Of a stretch of DNA of 64,000 nt, positions 10,911-24,115 are shown one piece after another. A program made the position numbers and the translations under genes. The first letter of the stretch is position 1. Each line of letters starts with the position of its first letter. The notes beneath the pieces are model-generated. The model did not search any database and had not been told where the DNA came from. It worked only from the letters and a program-made list of their open reading frames with translations. This DNA is from Doris montereyensis. Its lineage: Eukaryota; Mollusca; Gastropoda; Nudibranchia; Dorididae. Where the stretch lies: assembly GCA_037039925.1 (NCBI GenBank), contig JAXRKP010000342.1:100001-164000 (forward strand), in the 5' to 3' direction.

Positions 10911-12891
10911 CCAAACAGCAGTGTTTTGCCATCCTCCCACTCTTATCACCTCTCGTTCCCCTCTTGATACAAAGACTGGCCAATGCGCAACTGAAAATGA
11001 CTTGTGCGGTGTTTTAAAAAAAACAAAGACTTCTCATCCCATGTCGTGTGTCGCGGTGTTCTGGATGTGTAATGTTTGTGGTTCCTGTGAGTGGGACGAG
11101 GGAGTGTTACGAGTACGGACTTAACCCTCGCCACTCTTTGATTGGATTATAACTTGACATCATGCACTGATGTGAAAACACCTCACAAATGGCCTCTGTT
11201 GTTAAGTCACCACGGCACTTCACTCACTGACTGACTGACTGGGCTGTCAGAAGGTGTTTGCTTGCCCACTGGACTACTACACTGTTGCCACACTGAGGAG
11301 AACACAAGAAGAAGAAGAGGAAGAGGAATTCTCCGTTCTGAGTTAACCATTGTTGAGGAGTGTATTCGTTACACGTCACAGAATACAACGTTGTGTCTAC
11401 CACGAACAAGGAGGTTTCTTCCTTAACGATAACTATACTGTTAGTTATTTGCTCAAAATATAAAATATTGAGAGCTACTGCTTAGCTCAGGCCAAAGTAT
11501 GAGACGCTTTCTCTATTTTCTCTCTCTATTGGTTGACTCTTTGCCTTTAAACTCTGTCTTCAGTTTAAAAAAAAAAAAAGGAAGATGTAAATGAAACGAA
11601 AGAAAAAATCAATGGCTCTTGCTTTTTGCTCTCACTATTGTGTTTTTGTTGTCTCTTCACAAAATTGTTTTTTTGCTCTTGCCTTTATCAATGAGGAGGT
11701 TCTCAGAAATACTTGTTGGTCTGAAGGAGTTGATTATAAATGATATGAATACGTCCTTTGACACCCCAAATCAGTTTCCTTTTTCAGAGAATGGTCTTAC
11801 AAATTTGAATATATTATGGTAACTTTGTTCATTGTTACGTGAATATTGCAATTTGTGTGTCATTGGGTTTTGCCTTGTTTTGTTCATAAAAAATTTCATC
11901 TGTTTTATTTATTTCCAAGGACAATTTAAGTGTTAAAATGTCATTTGAAAAGAATTTGTGTTTAATTTTTCTTTCCAGGACTTTCCTTTTATATGATTTT
12001 GTTATGGTCTTTGATATAACCCCCCCCCACCCCCCCCCCCCCATCATCACTTTTAATACAAATAAAAACAACAACATAATCTTGATTTATAAAGATTTGA
12101 TCATTACATGCTTGTAACAACGGCTAAACACTATAACCAGTCCCAGAAGGAGATCAGGAAAGTGGAATCAATCCTGGTGTCTTGCAATAGGATTTGCAAT
12201 TATTATTATGATGATTTTCTTTTCTCCTTCCTTTTTTCCTACAATCCTTCCTTCCTTCTCTTCTTGTCTTTGTGGTGTGTTCACATTCATTGTCCTTTTG
12301 AACCTGTGGGAATCGAACGGGACCATGTCTAAATCACGTTACGCCTTTTGTTTGTGTCTGTTCGTTCTTTAAGAAAGTTTCTTTTATGTATAATAGTATA
12401 CATTGGGTCCATTGACTTTTTCTGTCATTTGATCAGGAATCATTAAATATTACCGTATGAGTATAAAAATGAGTTACTGAAAGTTGTCTACTGAGTGCTT
12501 GCATGATGTACGTAATCAGTGATGGATTGAACGTACAGCGTATATTATTATTATAATTATTATTTTTATTATTGTAATGAACATACTTGTATTATAAATT
12601 TAAATTACTCATTTTGGCTTGTGATTCTGCTACACTAGAATTCCTTCGTTCAATTTTCATAGTGTATGTGTATCATATGTACAGCTAGCACTGCCCTCTT
12701 ACCAGGACAATTTCTGGACATTTCATCGGACTCATACCCTTGTCTATCTTGTACCCGTCATCACTTCAAAATGTTTTTATTTTATTTTTAAAATGTCTTA
12801 TTTTTCCATGAGAAATAAAAGTTGCATGAAAAATGAATAGTATAGGGAGTGACAAATCTCCTCATGATGATAGGTATAGTCCAGATTGACA

Positions 12892-13160
<269 letters not shown>

Positions 13161-14561
13161 ACACATGAAAATGATATCATGTTTGGTAATTTAGAGTTTG
13201 TACAAAGTCACTCCTTTGTTAAAAAAACCCCAACACAACACAATATCGTATTGTGCTCATTTCCGTTAAAACATTTGTAGCCATTAAATACACGAGTGCT
13301 CTTTTTATTTTCCTGATTGACCTCGGTTTCTTTCTTAAATTAAACAAAATAAATCCTGCCTATAAGTTTTCTGATCAGTGATCATCAAACACTTGAATGA
13401 TTTTTCTCTCTCTCTGAGTCTGTCTGTCCCTCTTTTTGATTCGAGGTTGATTTTACATTGGGTAAAGCTGGAATGTAATTTCATTTTGATAACTACTAGT
13501 ACTGCCAGTTGTTAGCATAGATGCATATAAATAGAATATTTATGATTTCTGATCTTTTCTTTCACTGTCGCTCTCTTTTATTTTCATGATGCTGGAGTTA
13601 AAAATATGACAATTTTTTTCTTCTTCCAGTACGTATTTCTGTACATACCCAAGTCATGTTTTTGTTGTTTCTGGGCCTTCTTTTCCCCTGCAAATATCGC
13701 TGCATGAAGTGACATTATTTCTACTCTAAACTTCCTGAATTGTTTGTTCTAGAACAGTCATTCCTCGCAGTTTAAATTTCATATAGTGATACAGGTGTCG
13801 TATCTACTTGAGATGACAAAAGCTGCAAGGGCTGAAATATCCTTGTTGAAAAGGAATGAGAGCATGAGAACGATCTTACTCCTTTAGAATGTTTCTATTT
13901 TTTCTCTCTGTGTCTCTAGTTTCTATGTTTTCTTCTGAAAATTACATTTTCATCTCTGTCCCGCTATACGATATATATATATATAATATAAATAAATATA
14001 TACTGTCCTACATCTTTGTCCTTGATGCCATAATGCGTTCCTTTATTTTTGGAATGATGAGCCAGAACTTGATGTATGTTGTACGATCTGTGCGTTGTTG
14101 GTTGTTTGTGTGTGTGTGTGTGTGTCTTACAATGTAAGCTTGCCATAAAGAGAGTATGAATCATAACGTTGTACAAGTTGTAATACTCATAGCATAATGC
14201 TCTTTACATTCAGTGCCAGGAAAACAGATTGATTCTTTTTGTTTGTTTTTTTGTTTGTTTCGTTTTTTGGAGAGGGGGTGCGGGTGATGAAACCACTTGT
14301 AATAAAGATATGTTACAAGACCTCCTGCTTTGATTGATGTATATATAATATTCTTATTTTTGTTGTTTTTTGCGTATGCTTTGTACATTATTCTTTTCTA
14401 CAAAGGACAGCCAAGCTTCTTGAACGTTTGTATGACTTATTATGTAAAGTTATAAATTTCTTTAATTAAAATAAGACAACTTTGAATTGATGTGTACGAA
14501 TGCGTCATGGATAATAATGTAAAATTTTTGATTGCGGCGTTGTTGTTAATAATGTCAAGTT

Positions 14562-14562
14562 G

Positions 14563-14653
<91 letters not shown>

Positions 14654-14658
14654 TACTA
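14562..14658. repeat. (CTA)n trinucleotide microsatellite
   Basis: About 32 units of CTA/ACT are almost perfect, with one CTT interruption near the right end. Confidence 0.97.
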
Positions 14659-15094
14659 CAAATAGGATACATTAATTATTAAGATCTTTTATACATATGA
14701 GGAAATAGTGCTGGATTGTATGGATTCTAATCAGAAAGTTGTGCGAGTCGATTTTGCATAATGTTTGAAAGAGTTGAAACTTGAACTGTGAAGATGAGCA
14801 GTGTGTCAATGTGTTTTTGGGTGTTCTAGATTTGTTCTAGATGTGTACATCTAACGTGTATTTAAAAAAGAAAATACTTTATTGGGTTTTTTTCTCCTTC
14901 TCTCCATTCATTGTAATCATGTATTGCTGTTATGTTCTATTGCGCAGTTGTTTTTTTGCCCCATCCCGAATGTCCTTTTACGTTTTCTTTTCTCATGATT
15001 AATTTTATCTGTAAATAGAATAAAAGGAGAATTTTCTGTTCTTTTTCCCCCTTTTTTCCCCTTTTGATGTATCAGTCCTGTCCAGTTTTATTCG

Positions 15095-15100
15095 AATAAA
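15095..15100 (+). promoter_or_regulatory. Candidate poly(A) signal AATAAA
   Basis: An AATAAA hexamer is followed by T/GT-rich sequence (ACTTTGTGATTTT). It is the most distal good candidate for ARID1 transcripts; equally valid hexamers lie upstream at 12061, 12814 and 14301, so alternative polyadenylation is possible. Confidence 0.35.
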
Positions 15101-15294
15101 CTTTGTGATTTTAAGAGAGCTAACTTTCACAAGGGAGCATTGTTCCTTTTGCTTTTTTCTTTTCTCTACGTACAGGACAGTGTGTCTTAACTACTGCATA
15201 GTGCTGTCTTTGTCAGCCAAATTTTGAATCGAGAGAGAGAAAGAGAGTATGTAATAAACAAAAGGGTGGAAAAAGAATTGAGAGATACAGAGGC

Positions 15295-15416
<122 letters not shown>

Positions 15417-15461
15417 ACAAAGATGAATTTATTGTCCATGCCACGACTACATCATTTATGC

Positions 15462-15592
15462 CCCGCCCTAGCAGGCCATCTCATTCCAAGTCCTTGTCAA
15501 TTACCTGGGGAGCATACAGTACACAGACCTGTTGTGTTATGCGCTTCGTTCCTACACAACATCTTTCTCTACCTATAGCTGGGTACTCCTCA
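15462..15592 (-). mobile_element. SINE-like family C fragment
   Basis: The minus strand matches other family C copies at 29.45, 30.03, 32.4, 44.65 and 55.9 kb. Shared features are GAGTACCCA, AGGTAGAGAAAGA, GTATGCTCCC and an AAGGACTT-GAATGAGATG block. It is non-coding and dispersed; its class is inferred from copy pattern only. Confidence 0.6.
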
Positions 15593-16063
15593 TTTCAGGG
15601 TTAGGGATCTTCCGGGTTTTCCCGAATTTCCGGGATTGTTGGCACATCGGAGCACCTCCGTGTTTTTGTGTCTCATTTTATACATACACGAGCACTAGCC
15701 GTCCGGGAAAACATGAGGTGTAAGTCTAATAATAAGAACGAATGTCCCCAACACAGAGAGTGAGTGAGTGAGTGAGTGAGTCACTGCGGTATCGTTTATC
15801 GCCATTCAGTGAGAGAGAGATAAGGAAGGAGAGAGAGTGAAAATAGTAGTACTTAGTACTACTAGTGTATGCTCAGTAGTAGTTGTACCGGTAGTTGTAG
15901 TAGTACATCTACAGACCTTTAGGATTCAAGATTTCAAGTTTAATCGTTCGCTGTTGTATTTTATAAATGATAATGCCTCATTTACTATTTTAGGATTGGT
16001 TTTGCCTTTTTAAGTGGGCCATGCAGGTCAGGCACTTTGCTCCGTGTTTATAAAAAGACGCAA

Positions 16064-16196
<133 letters not shown>

Positions 16197-16290
16197 TTTA
16201 GACACATGCTCACACAGTCTGCAATACAATATTATTATTACATACAGCATCCTGACCAACGCAGGCACCTGTGGTATTGTGTTACTGTTA

Positions 16291-16441
16291 GTTAACCCTT
16301 TCCCGGCGGGTCGCGTATATTTGCATGTCGCTGGTCACACTCTAAGTCTAAGCACACCTACGCTAGTGGCGGGTCCCATACATTTGCATTATTGCATCAC
16401 CCCCTGCCTTCCACTCAGTTCCAGCAAGACAAAGGGTTAGT
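16291..16441. mobile_element. Small TTAA-bounded palindromic element, possible MITE
   Basis: The segment opens with TTAACCCTTT and closes with AAAGGGTTA, giving inverted ends about 150 bp apart. Inside, GGCGGGTC followed by an ATTTGCAT-like block recurs in diverged form at 16307 and 16369, and a related GGTGGGTC lies just outside at 16443. The TTAA start is reminiscent of piggyBac-type insertion, but no transposase or second copy is visible. Confidence 0.4.
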
Positions 16442-17387
16442 GGTGGGTCCTGTATAACTGCACCGCAGTGCACTCAAAGACGGTTTTTTGGCAATGCCTC
16501 TATTCTGACCAATTAAGTTGATCACCCCACGCCACGCCAAACAGCGAAAGTCTATTAAAGTATTTAAAGTTTTATTCTAAAGGGGTGAAATTGTAGTTCA
16601 TTTCTGAGGTTAATACACACTCGATATATTTCTTATAAAGAGATACAACACACAGAAAGCTCTATCTCAAATGCAGCCTGTGGACCTCTGTAAAGTGGAC
16701 AAAACCAAAAACTCTTGTCTTCGTATGACTATGACCGACGCAACTTCTGGACAGATGTCAATTACTTTAGTAAGAAGCTCCACCAACAAGCAAGAAATAA
16801 TGATTGATATGATATATTATAAATAAGGTGTTTGGGAGGCGGTAGATTACTATTGAACTGTAGGAAGGTAACAGCCAAGAATACAAAACGATGGTCACTC
16901 ATGTCATATTGTATTAATTGTAAATGAGGAGGGGAGGGTGATACTAGTTTAGTTATACTAGTACTAGTTATAGACAGGGTAGGGAGGAGTTTTCAAAAAA
17001 GCATGGGAAGCATGTAGCTGAGGAGAGGTGTTAGGTGTGGGATAGAGCGCGTTGCCGCAACCTGGGGGGGGGCTCGCTTGTGAAAGCAATAAACTGGGGG
17101 GGGGGGCTGTTTCTTTCATCATGGGAATGTTACCTATGCACATTGGACTTGGTCATGCGATTAGGGAAGGCGGTTGGACATTTCCTCTAGTACTAGTATT
17201 ATAGTTCCATCATTTTATTTAGATGTGAGAATGGAATTTATTCCTTTAGAAATAAAGATATAATATACGGATATTGTTCATTGAAACTCTACTACATAAA
17301 ATTCTACACAGCCAACCACGTTATTATTGAATGACGAGTAAAGCCAGACCATGCAATTGCAACACCTACCGCTCTATGTTACCTCAT

Positions 17388-17948
<561 letters not shown>

Positions 17949-18718
17949 TATATCTTACGGCAGTTGTATATCATTTTCTTCTTTTTTTGTCTTTTCTTTC
18001 TGTTTATTGTTGTTATGAGGCTTGCTCTGTTGATGGACATTGCTCGATGGGTCGTTGCACCAATGGCTCCTAAACTGACTAAAGTATTAGTTTCGTCCAG
18101 CATTGTTTAGTGTTTATTTGTTTCTATGTTTCCTTGTTACTTATGAAGGTTGGGCACACTGAAGATTTCTTGGTCCTGACCCGTTTTCTAACTTTTAGTA
18201 TTATACTTATACCTTGCATATTCCTCTTCATTGGTAATGGGCCAACTGCAGTATTATTCCTTTTCACATTTAATAAAAGTAGGCTGTAACTGTAATAGAT
18301 GTTATTGTTAGTAAACAATGCAATTTAAACACGATGACAATAACAAAACGAATTGCCCGCTATGTCACCTCACACAAGGAAGATCAAAAACCAATCACAA
18401 TAATCACAGGTACATCGTGGTCAAGCGCGTGGTCAGTCATCGGGAGGAGTAAACTATCAGTGCCACTAGTGCCAGTGCCACGTGCGAAAGGCTCATACTC
18501 TGGGACTACATATACCGGGACTGCCAGAGAGTCAACGTTGGCGATTCACGGAGGCTGGTTTGGCCGGCCGGCCGTCCTGCGCGAAGGCATACTCTTCGGG
18601 TTGAGAGGCCGAAATACTCCCCCCCCCCCCCCCCCCGACCCTGCAGATAACATCTTTAATTATAAGATAACATCTCATTATTTGTCCAAAAGGACATTTA
18701 CTCTGGTCATGGTTTAGT

Positions 18719-18823
<105 letters not shown>

Positions 18824-18989
18824 AACAGCTATACTGACTATACACAATTAATGTTTTAACATTCAGTCATTCAATAACATAATATTAATATTATATAACT
18901 ATTACTATTACTGTAGGCTACTTGGGATGTGAAGAGAGTAAAATAAAATGTAGATCTAGTTGACCCGCATGTAAGCTCTAATACATGTA

Positions 18990-19245
18990 GTATTTTTAAT
19001 AATAGTAATTATACATAATTCAAAGACGACTACTGAACCGTTGGTTCACTCATCTTAATCTATTATAGCCCAAAATACTGCCGGCACACAAGATACACGA
19101 ATAATAATAATAATAGTAGTACAATGAGATTATTATGAATAGACATTCAACTTCTTCATAAATAAGACAACTACTCTACCATTCGTTCACTCGTCTCGTC
19201 TATTTCTATCCCGGAAGACTGCCGGCACACAAGTCTCGTCTATAA
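18990..19245. repeat. Diverged tandem pair, unit about 140 bp
   Basis: Two adjacent related segments each contain a GTTCACTC block followed by ACTGCCGGCACACAAG, at about 19040-19092 and 19182-19233. They are separated by a short (AAT)n-like stretch. No function is suggested. Confidence 0.6.
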
Positions 19246-19267
19246 TCATTATACTATTATAATACAT

Positions 19268-19389
<122 letters not shown>

Positions 19390-19470
19390 AAAGGAATCAG
19401 GGCTGGTGATGATGATAACATAGTACGCTACAAGTTCAGTTGAGAGAAATCAAAAACGTTCTTTTTAGCT

Positions 19471-20512
19471 TCACTCTATCTTGATGAGGAGGAAAGCTTG
19501 GCCGTTGCCCTCTTTGTTTTTTTCTTTGCTGGTTGTTTGTCTGTTATTGATGCAAAACTTCTTAAAGAAAATGTTGGCCAATCTCCTTAGAGTATCTTTT
19601 TTCAAAAAGATATCAAGTATGTATGTGGCAGGAAAAAACTCCAAGATAGCAACATACCTGGTCCTACATAATTTTCCAGGAGTTTGGGTAAAAAAAAGGA
19701 ATGCATGAAGGATAAATTCATATAATTCCACACATGGATACTTCAGATTTTCCCTGTCAACCGCATCCAGGAATTCTGTACAGTCATCAACAAATGAATC
19801 CTTATCTCCCACAAGTGTATTGTCCTTTGAGGCAAGAAATCCGGCAATATAAAACAGACCCAACTTATCATCATGTGAAATGCCTGCAACTAAGTCAGGA
19901 ATTTTACTTATGAGTAACACCTCAGCTTCATTTAAAACTAAAGCAGAACTACACACATCACAAGTATGCAGGTTCTTTTATGCCATCCACAGAAAGACTG
20001 ACAACCTCAAAATGAATAGAAAATAAAAATATTGGCCCTGTTCTCTTTCTGCTGAGAAATGAAAACTGCTATTATTGTTTATGACAAGAGTTCCATCATG
20101 ACACTCGAAGACTTTGTTCAATTTATCAAAAAAGTTGTCTAATTTAAATCTGTCTCTCTCACTAAAATATTTGAGTTGAATATCCTCATCCTGAATCCTT
20201 GATTCGATTGAATTGTTGGTGGTCCTCTTCCCTGTCTGAGGAGTTCCACAACACGAAGTCTCTTTGATGCTCACTATAGTTGGTGGCTCAATTGAATTCC
20301 ACCTTTTCTAGTTCTTACATTTGTTGGAAAATGCAAAGAACATACCGTCATGTTATCGGTGATCTGTGAGATATCTAATTTGTTCGGTAAAGCTTTTACC
20401 CACTTCAACCTCTTGACCGTGTCTTTGGAAACCTAAAGAACGATTTCTTCACTCCACTTCTATCACTATCATAGCCACTCTTGCAGCCATACACACTGCA
20501 CTTCCTACCCAT
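19471..20512 (-). pseudogene. Broken THAP-domain transposase-like gene (P-element/THAP9 type relic)
   Basis: Reading leftwards from an ATG at 20512, the first residues MGRKCSVYGCKSGYDSDRSG match the start of a C2CH THAP zinc-binding domain. After a one-base frame break near 20425 it continues through LKWVKALPNKLDIS to CSLHF near 20335, the C-x2-H half of the module. Further breaks separate a middle part (KYFSERDRFKLDNFFDKLNK) from a C-terminal part at 19471-19956 with LGLFYIAGFLAS and LKYPCVELYEFILHAF. Those recall the end of P-element/THAP9-like transposases (YIAG, then a xYPS-like motif). The whole unit is about 1 kb, where such transposases need over 2 kb, so the catalytic middle appears missing. 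The THAP call is firm; the P-element link is inferred. Confidence 0.7.
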
Positions 20513-22110
20513 CTTGAATGTTCAACAAAATAATCACAATGATAATAACAATCCAATGAATAACTGATGATAATGATAATAATAATAACAATCCAATATG
20601 AGTGAATGAGTAACAGATAATAATAATAATCAATTTGAAAACAGCCACGCTCAACTCCATTTGAAAGATGACGCCGTGTTAATTACACACTACACACTGA
20701 CCGCGTAGAGACAAAGACAAGCGAGGTGGCGTTGGGACCATCGGCCTCCGCAAAAGTTAGCCGGCCAGTCTCTGTTATTCCTGTACTGAGAGTTCCTAGC
20801 TCATACTCATACTCATACTGGTACACAGCGGACCGAGATTATTGACCCATATTGAGGTCAGCCGGCAGGTTAGCCTATTATTACAAGTTAATATTATATT
20901 TATATGTGGGCTACATACAATACTATGTACTGCGTGTGGGCTACAATACTACATCATGAGTATTGATTTTTTTTCAAGGTCACGGCATGTTATTACTTTT
21001 TTAAGTAGTTTAAGGCTATCACATGCACTTGGTAGAAAGTTTCGGGCTTGGTTTGAACCAAGGCCGTCCATAACCTACACTATATAGACGGCCTTGCTTG
21101 AACTAACTAATGAAGTGAAGCTGCTTTGATTTCAGCGTTTCTTTAATATCTGAGACTTAATTCCAATGTGGGTGCTACTGGTAGGTTCTTCTTCTTTCCT
21201 TTGCCTCTTTTATTTCATCTTTAATCCTGCTGTTTTCTCTCATCTGAGATTAATGCATATATGTAAGAGTAAGAGGAGGTAAAATTCAATAAAACAAACA
21301 AGTCCAATTGAGTGACATCCATGCTCTTTACGGTACCAATTACTCCCGTAAAGGGAGATAACTCACACATGTTGACATTAAAAAAAATATATTATTTTTT
21401 AGCTTGGATTAGGATATTAACATTCCAAGAGTGGCGCTAGTGGCAGGTCTGCATCTATTAGTATTGCATTATAGGTAGCCATTGTTGAGATAGATAGAGA
21501 GGAGAGGAAGGGGGGGGCGTATTTGAAGAGAACATTAGAGAATATTATAGTTGTAGTAAAATATTATGGAAGATAGTAAAGTGACTGCAAATTAATAAAA
21601 GAGCCATGAAAGTAAGTAAGAAAACATGGAAATTAGTGACTGCGATAAAAGAGGATGAAGAATGTTTGGTGAGAAGAGGTGGATTTGATTGTAAAGAAAT
21701 GGAGATATAAACGAATTGAAGAGAAGTTTCAATGATTTTCGTCTGTTCTTGGATTGAATTTTTAAAAATTGGGTTTTTGTGTGAGTGTTTGAATAATTAT
21801 TTGACTACAGCCTATCAGGGAGAGGGAGGGGGCACACCTTTTTTAATAACTAATATGGGATCTGTAACTTGCACAACATGCACATGGCACCTGTGAAATG
21901 TTCACTGTTTTATAGAATCAGAGCATAGTCTGCAAGACTAAATAATGGTTTGAAATACTTTTTGAAAAATAAACCCATAGATATATAGGTAGTTACCATA
22001 CAGGACTTGAACTCCAAAACCCTGCCTTGCCAGTCCAGTAATGCACTGCTACAGGATTATGATAATAATAATACAGATCTCTCTTGAATTTTGATATTAA
22101 AAAGATCACA
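20513..22110. other. Intergenic stretch, no gene recognised
   Basis: Diverged AT-rich sequence with a GC-richer patch at 20690-20850. No conserved protein, RNA gene or satellite was recognised. Confidence 0.5.
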
Positions 22111-22119
22111 CTACGTTGT

Positions 22120-22235
22120 GCATTGTTAAAGCTAAAGATCCCTTGGCTGTTTACAGAGCAGTCCAGGCAACACCAAAAACCCAGGAGATCACCTTAGGCG
22201 TGGATGTGGGTAAAATCCAATCCAATCAAATTTCA
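22120..22235 (+). mobile_element. SINE family B, 3' fragment
   Basis: It matches the 3' half of family B: TTAAAG-type block, GATCCCTTGGCTGTTTACAG, GCAGTCCAGGCAA and a CCAATCCAATCAAATT tail. The tRNA-like head is absent. Confidence 0.65.
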
Positions 22236-22261
22236 AATCAAAAACCGTCAGGTGGAAGATT

Positions 22262-22888
22262 TTGATAAAATTTGTTGTGAATATGTGCCGATTCATGCGG
22301 TCACATAGCCATAATATAATCTGATCTCGATTGACCCCTACGACTACAAACAGAGCTTATTTATATATGAGGGGGTGAGATGCGAAAATCAATATATCCA
22401 AAAAAGACAACTTGATAAAATCAAGTTTGACTTCCTTTGAATGTAAACAAAGCCCGATTAATTTGTTGTTTAGAATTATAATATGATGATGTCAGTTTCG
22501 AACAAAAATGATTTTCATCATCAAAAAACTCTTCGTTTAAAGTCGGAGATGGTAAAAAAAAAATTCACAATAATGTAAAAATGGCACATAGCGGGTTTCG
22601 TATCTCACCCCTTCATATATTCAGCTTCACACCTTAACGGTAAGCACATCACACACTACACAGTCTACTAAACAACAAATTTATCGGGCTTTGTTTACAT
22701 TCATTCAAGGGAAGACAAACTTGATTTTCTCAAGTTGTCTTTTTTTTGGATATATATCGGTTTTTGCATCTCACCCCTCATATATAAATAAGCTCTGTTT
22801 GTAGTCGTAGGGGTCAATCGAGATCAGATTATATTATGGCTATGTGACTGCATGAATCTGCACACATTCACAACAAATTTTATAAAAA
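22262..22888. repeat. Long inverted repeat, arms about 210-220 bp
   Basis: The left arm (about 22262-22473) and right arm (about 22668-22888) are nearly perfect reverse complements. For example ATCTCGATTGACCCCTACGA on the left is met by TCGTAGGGGTCAATCGAGAT on the right, and TGTAAACAAAGCCCGAT by ATCGGGCTTTGTTTACA. The spacer is about 195 bp and AT-rich. Transcribed, it would form a long hairpin. A foldback-type transposon or an inverted duplication are both possible; no coding sequence lies inside. Confidence 0.9.
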
Positions 22889-23169
22889 TGTTTTCATTGT
22901 TTTGCCCGTAGCTTGAGGGCAGTTAGGAGAGGTGCTACCTGGAGTGGTGGTAGGTGCCCTGTTTTTTTCCCCTCTCGTATTTACTACGGTTGTGTGAACA
23001 GTGAACTGCACGTTACACAGCAGTCCAGGAGACGAAAAATTTAAGTGAGAGCTCGAGTACCGGTATTATTTTTTATTGAATGACGGTAACAGTAACACGA
23101 ACAAAGAATGTTAGTTCAAAATATTTCGACATGTGCTGGGCATGATCCTGAAGTATCTACCAATACCAG

Positions 23170-23760
23170 TGTCAGTTGCGCCCACCAACTGCCCACGAGG
23201 GTGAATTAAGATTAAAGGAAACGGCAAGATGAAAGAAAGATGTGTGAAAGCATGAAATCAAAGTAGTAAAAGAAAGATGTGTGAAAGCATAAAATCAAAG
23301 TAGTGAAAGAAAGATGTTTGAAAGCATGAAATCAAAGTAGTGAAAGCAAGACGTGTGAAAGCATGAAATGAAAGAAGTGAAAGCAAGACGTGTGAAAGCA
23401 TGAAATGAAAGAAGTGAAAGCAAGACGTGTGAAAGCATGAAATGAAAGTAGTGAAAGAAAGACATGTGAAAGCATGAAATGAAAGAAGTGAAAGAAAGAC
23501 ATGTGAAAGCATGAAATGAAAGAAGTGAAAGCAAGACGTATGAAAGCATGAAATGAAAGTAGTGAAAGAAAGACGTGTGAAAGCATGAAATGAAAGTAAT
23601 GAAAGCAAGACGTATGAAAGCATGAAATGAAAGTAGTGAAAGAAAGACGTGTGAAAGCATGAAATGAAAGTAATGAAAGCAAGACGTGTGAAAGCATGAA
23701 ATGAAAGTAGTAGAAGAAAAGAAGTAGGACCTACCACACAGCAGCGCCCGTCAACTATCC
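23170..23760 (-). mobile_element. SINE family D tail split by a 37-bp minisatellite
   Basis: The flanks GAGGGTGAATTAAG...GGAAACGGCAAGATGAAAG on the left and GAAGTAGGACCTACCA...CAGCGCCCGTC on the right match the 3' part of family D seen intact at 46.68 kb. Between them a roughly 37-bp unit around GACGTGTGAAAGCATGAAAT is repeated about 13 times (23225-23715). The expansion therefore started inside one SINE copy. Because 37 is not a multiple of three, the unit reads through all three frames, giving long artefactual Leu-Ser-His-Phe frames. Confidence 0.8.
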
Positions 23761-23799
23761 ACCAATAATTGGAGAAGTCGCCACACATCACATACATTG

Positions 23800-24115
23800 A
23801 GGGGACTTGATAGTCCAGAGGCAAGGTGTCAGTCTCTCAACCAAAAGGTACAGGGTTCTAGCCCCATCTTTTTCGAGCAAATCTACCCCGTGGTCCAGGT
23901 AGGTGGATGGACACCTAGTCACATCGGAGACTTAATGATAAAAATTAAAAGGAGATCCCGTGTGCAGACCACAACACTCTATCATGTTAAAGATCCTTTG
24001 GCTGTTTACAGTAGGGCAGTCTGGGCAAAATTTTAAAAAATCCTACCAAAAACCCAGAGATTACCTTAGTTGTGAATGTATTTGTGAGTAAATCAAGTCA
24101 AATCAAAACACAGAC
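23800..24115 (+). mobile_element. SINE family B, near full length
   Basis: A tRNA-like head (CCAGAGGCAAGGTGTCAGTC, then a weak box B GGGTTCTAGCC) is followed by the family body: GACACCTAGTCACATCGGAG, AAGGAGATCCCGTGTGCAGA, TTAAAGATCCTTTGGCTG, GGCAGTCTGGGCAA. The tail is AAATCAAGTCAAATC. Similar copies lie at 54.5 kb and elsewhere. Confidence 0.75.

Noticed and set aside
23221..23720. CRISPR-like regular repeats (also the arrays at 28.5, 35.2, 41 and 52.4 kb)
   Set aside because: Units are contiguous with no unique spacers, and the genome is animal; they are minisatellites.
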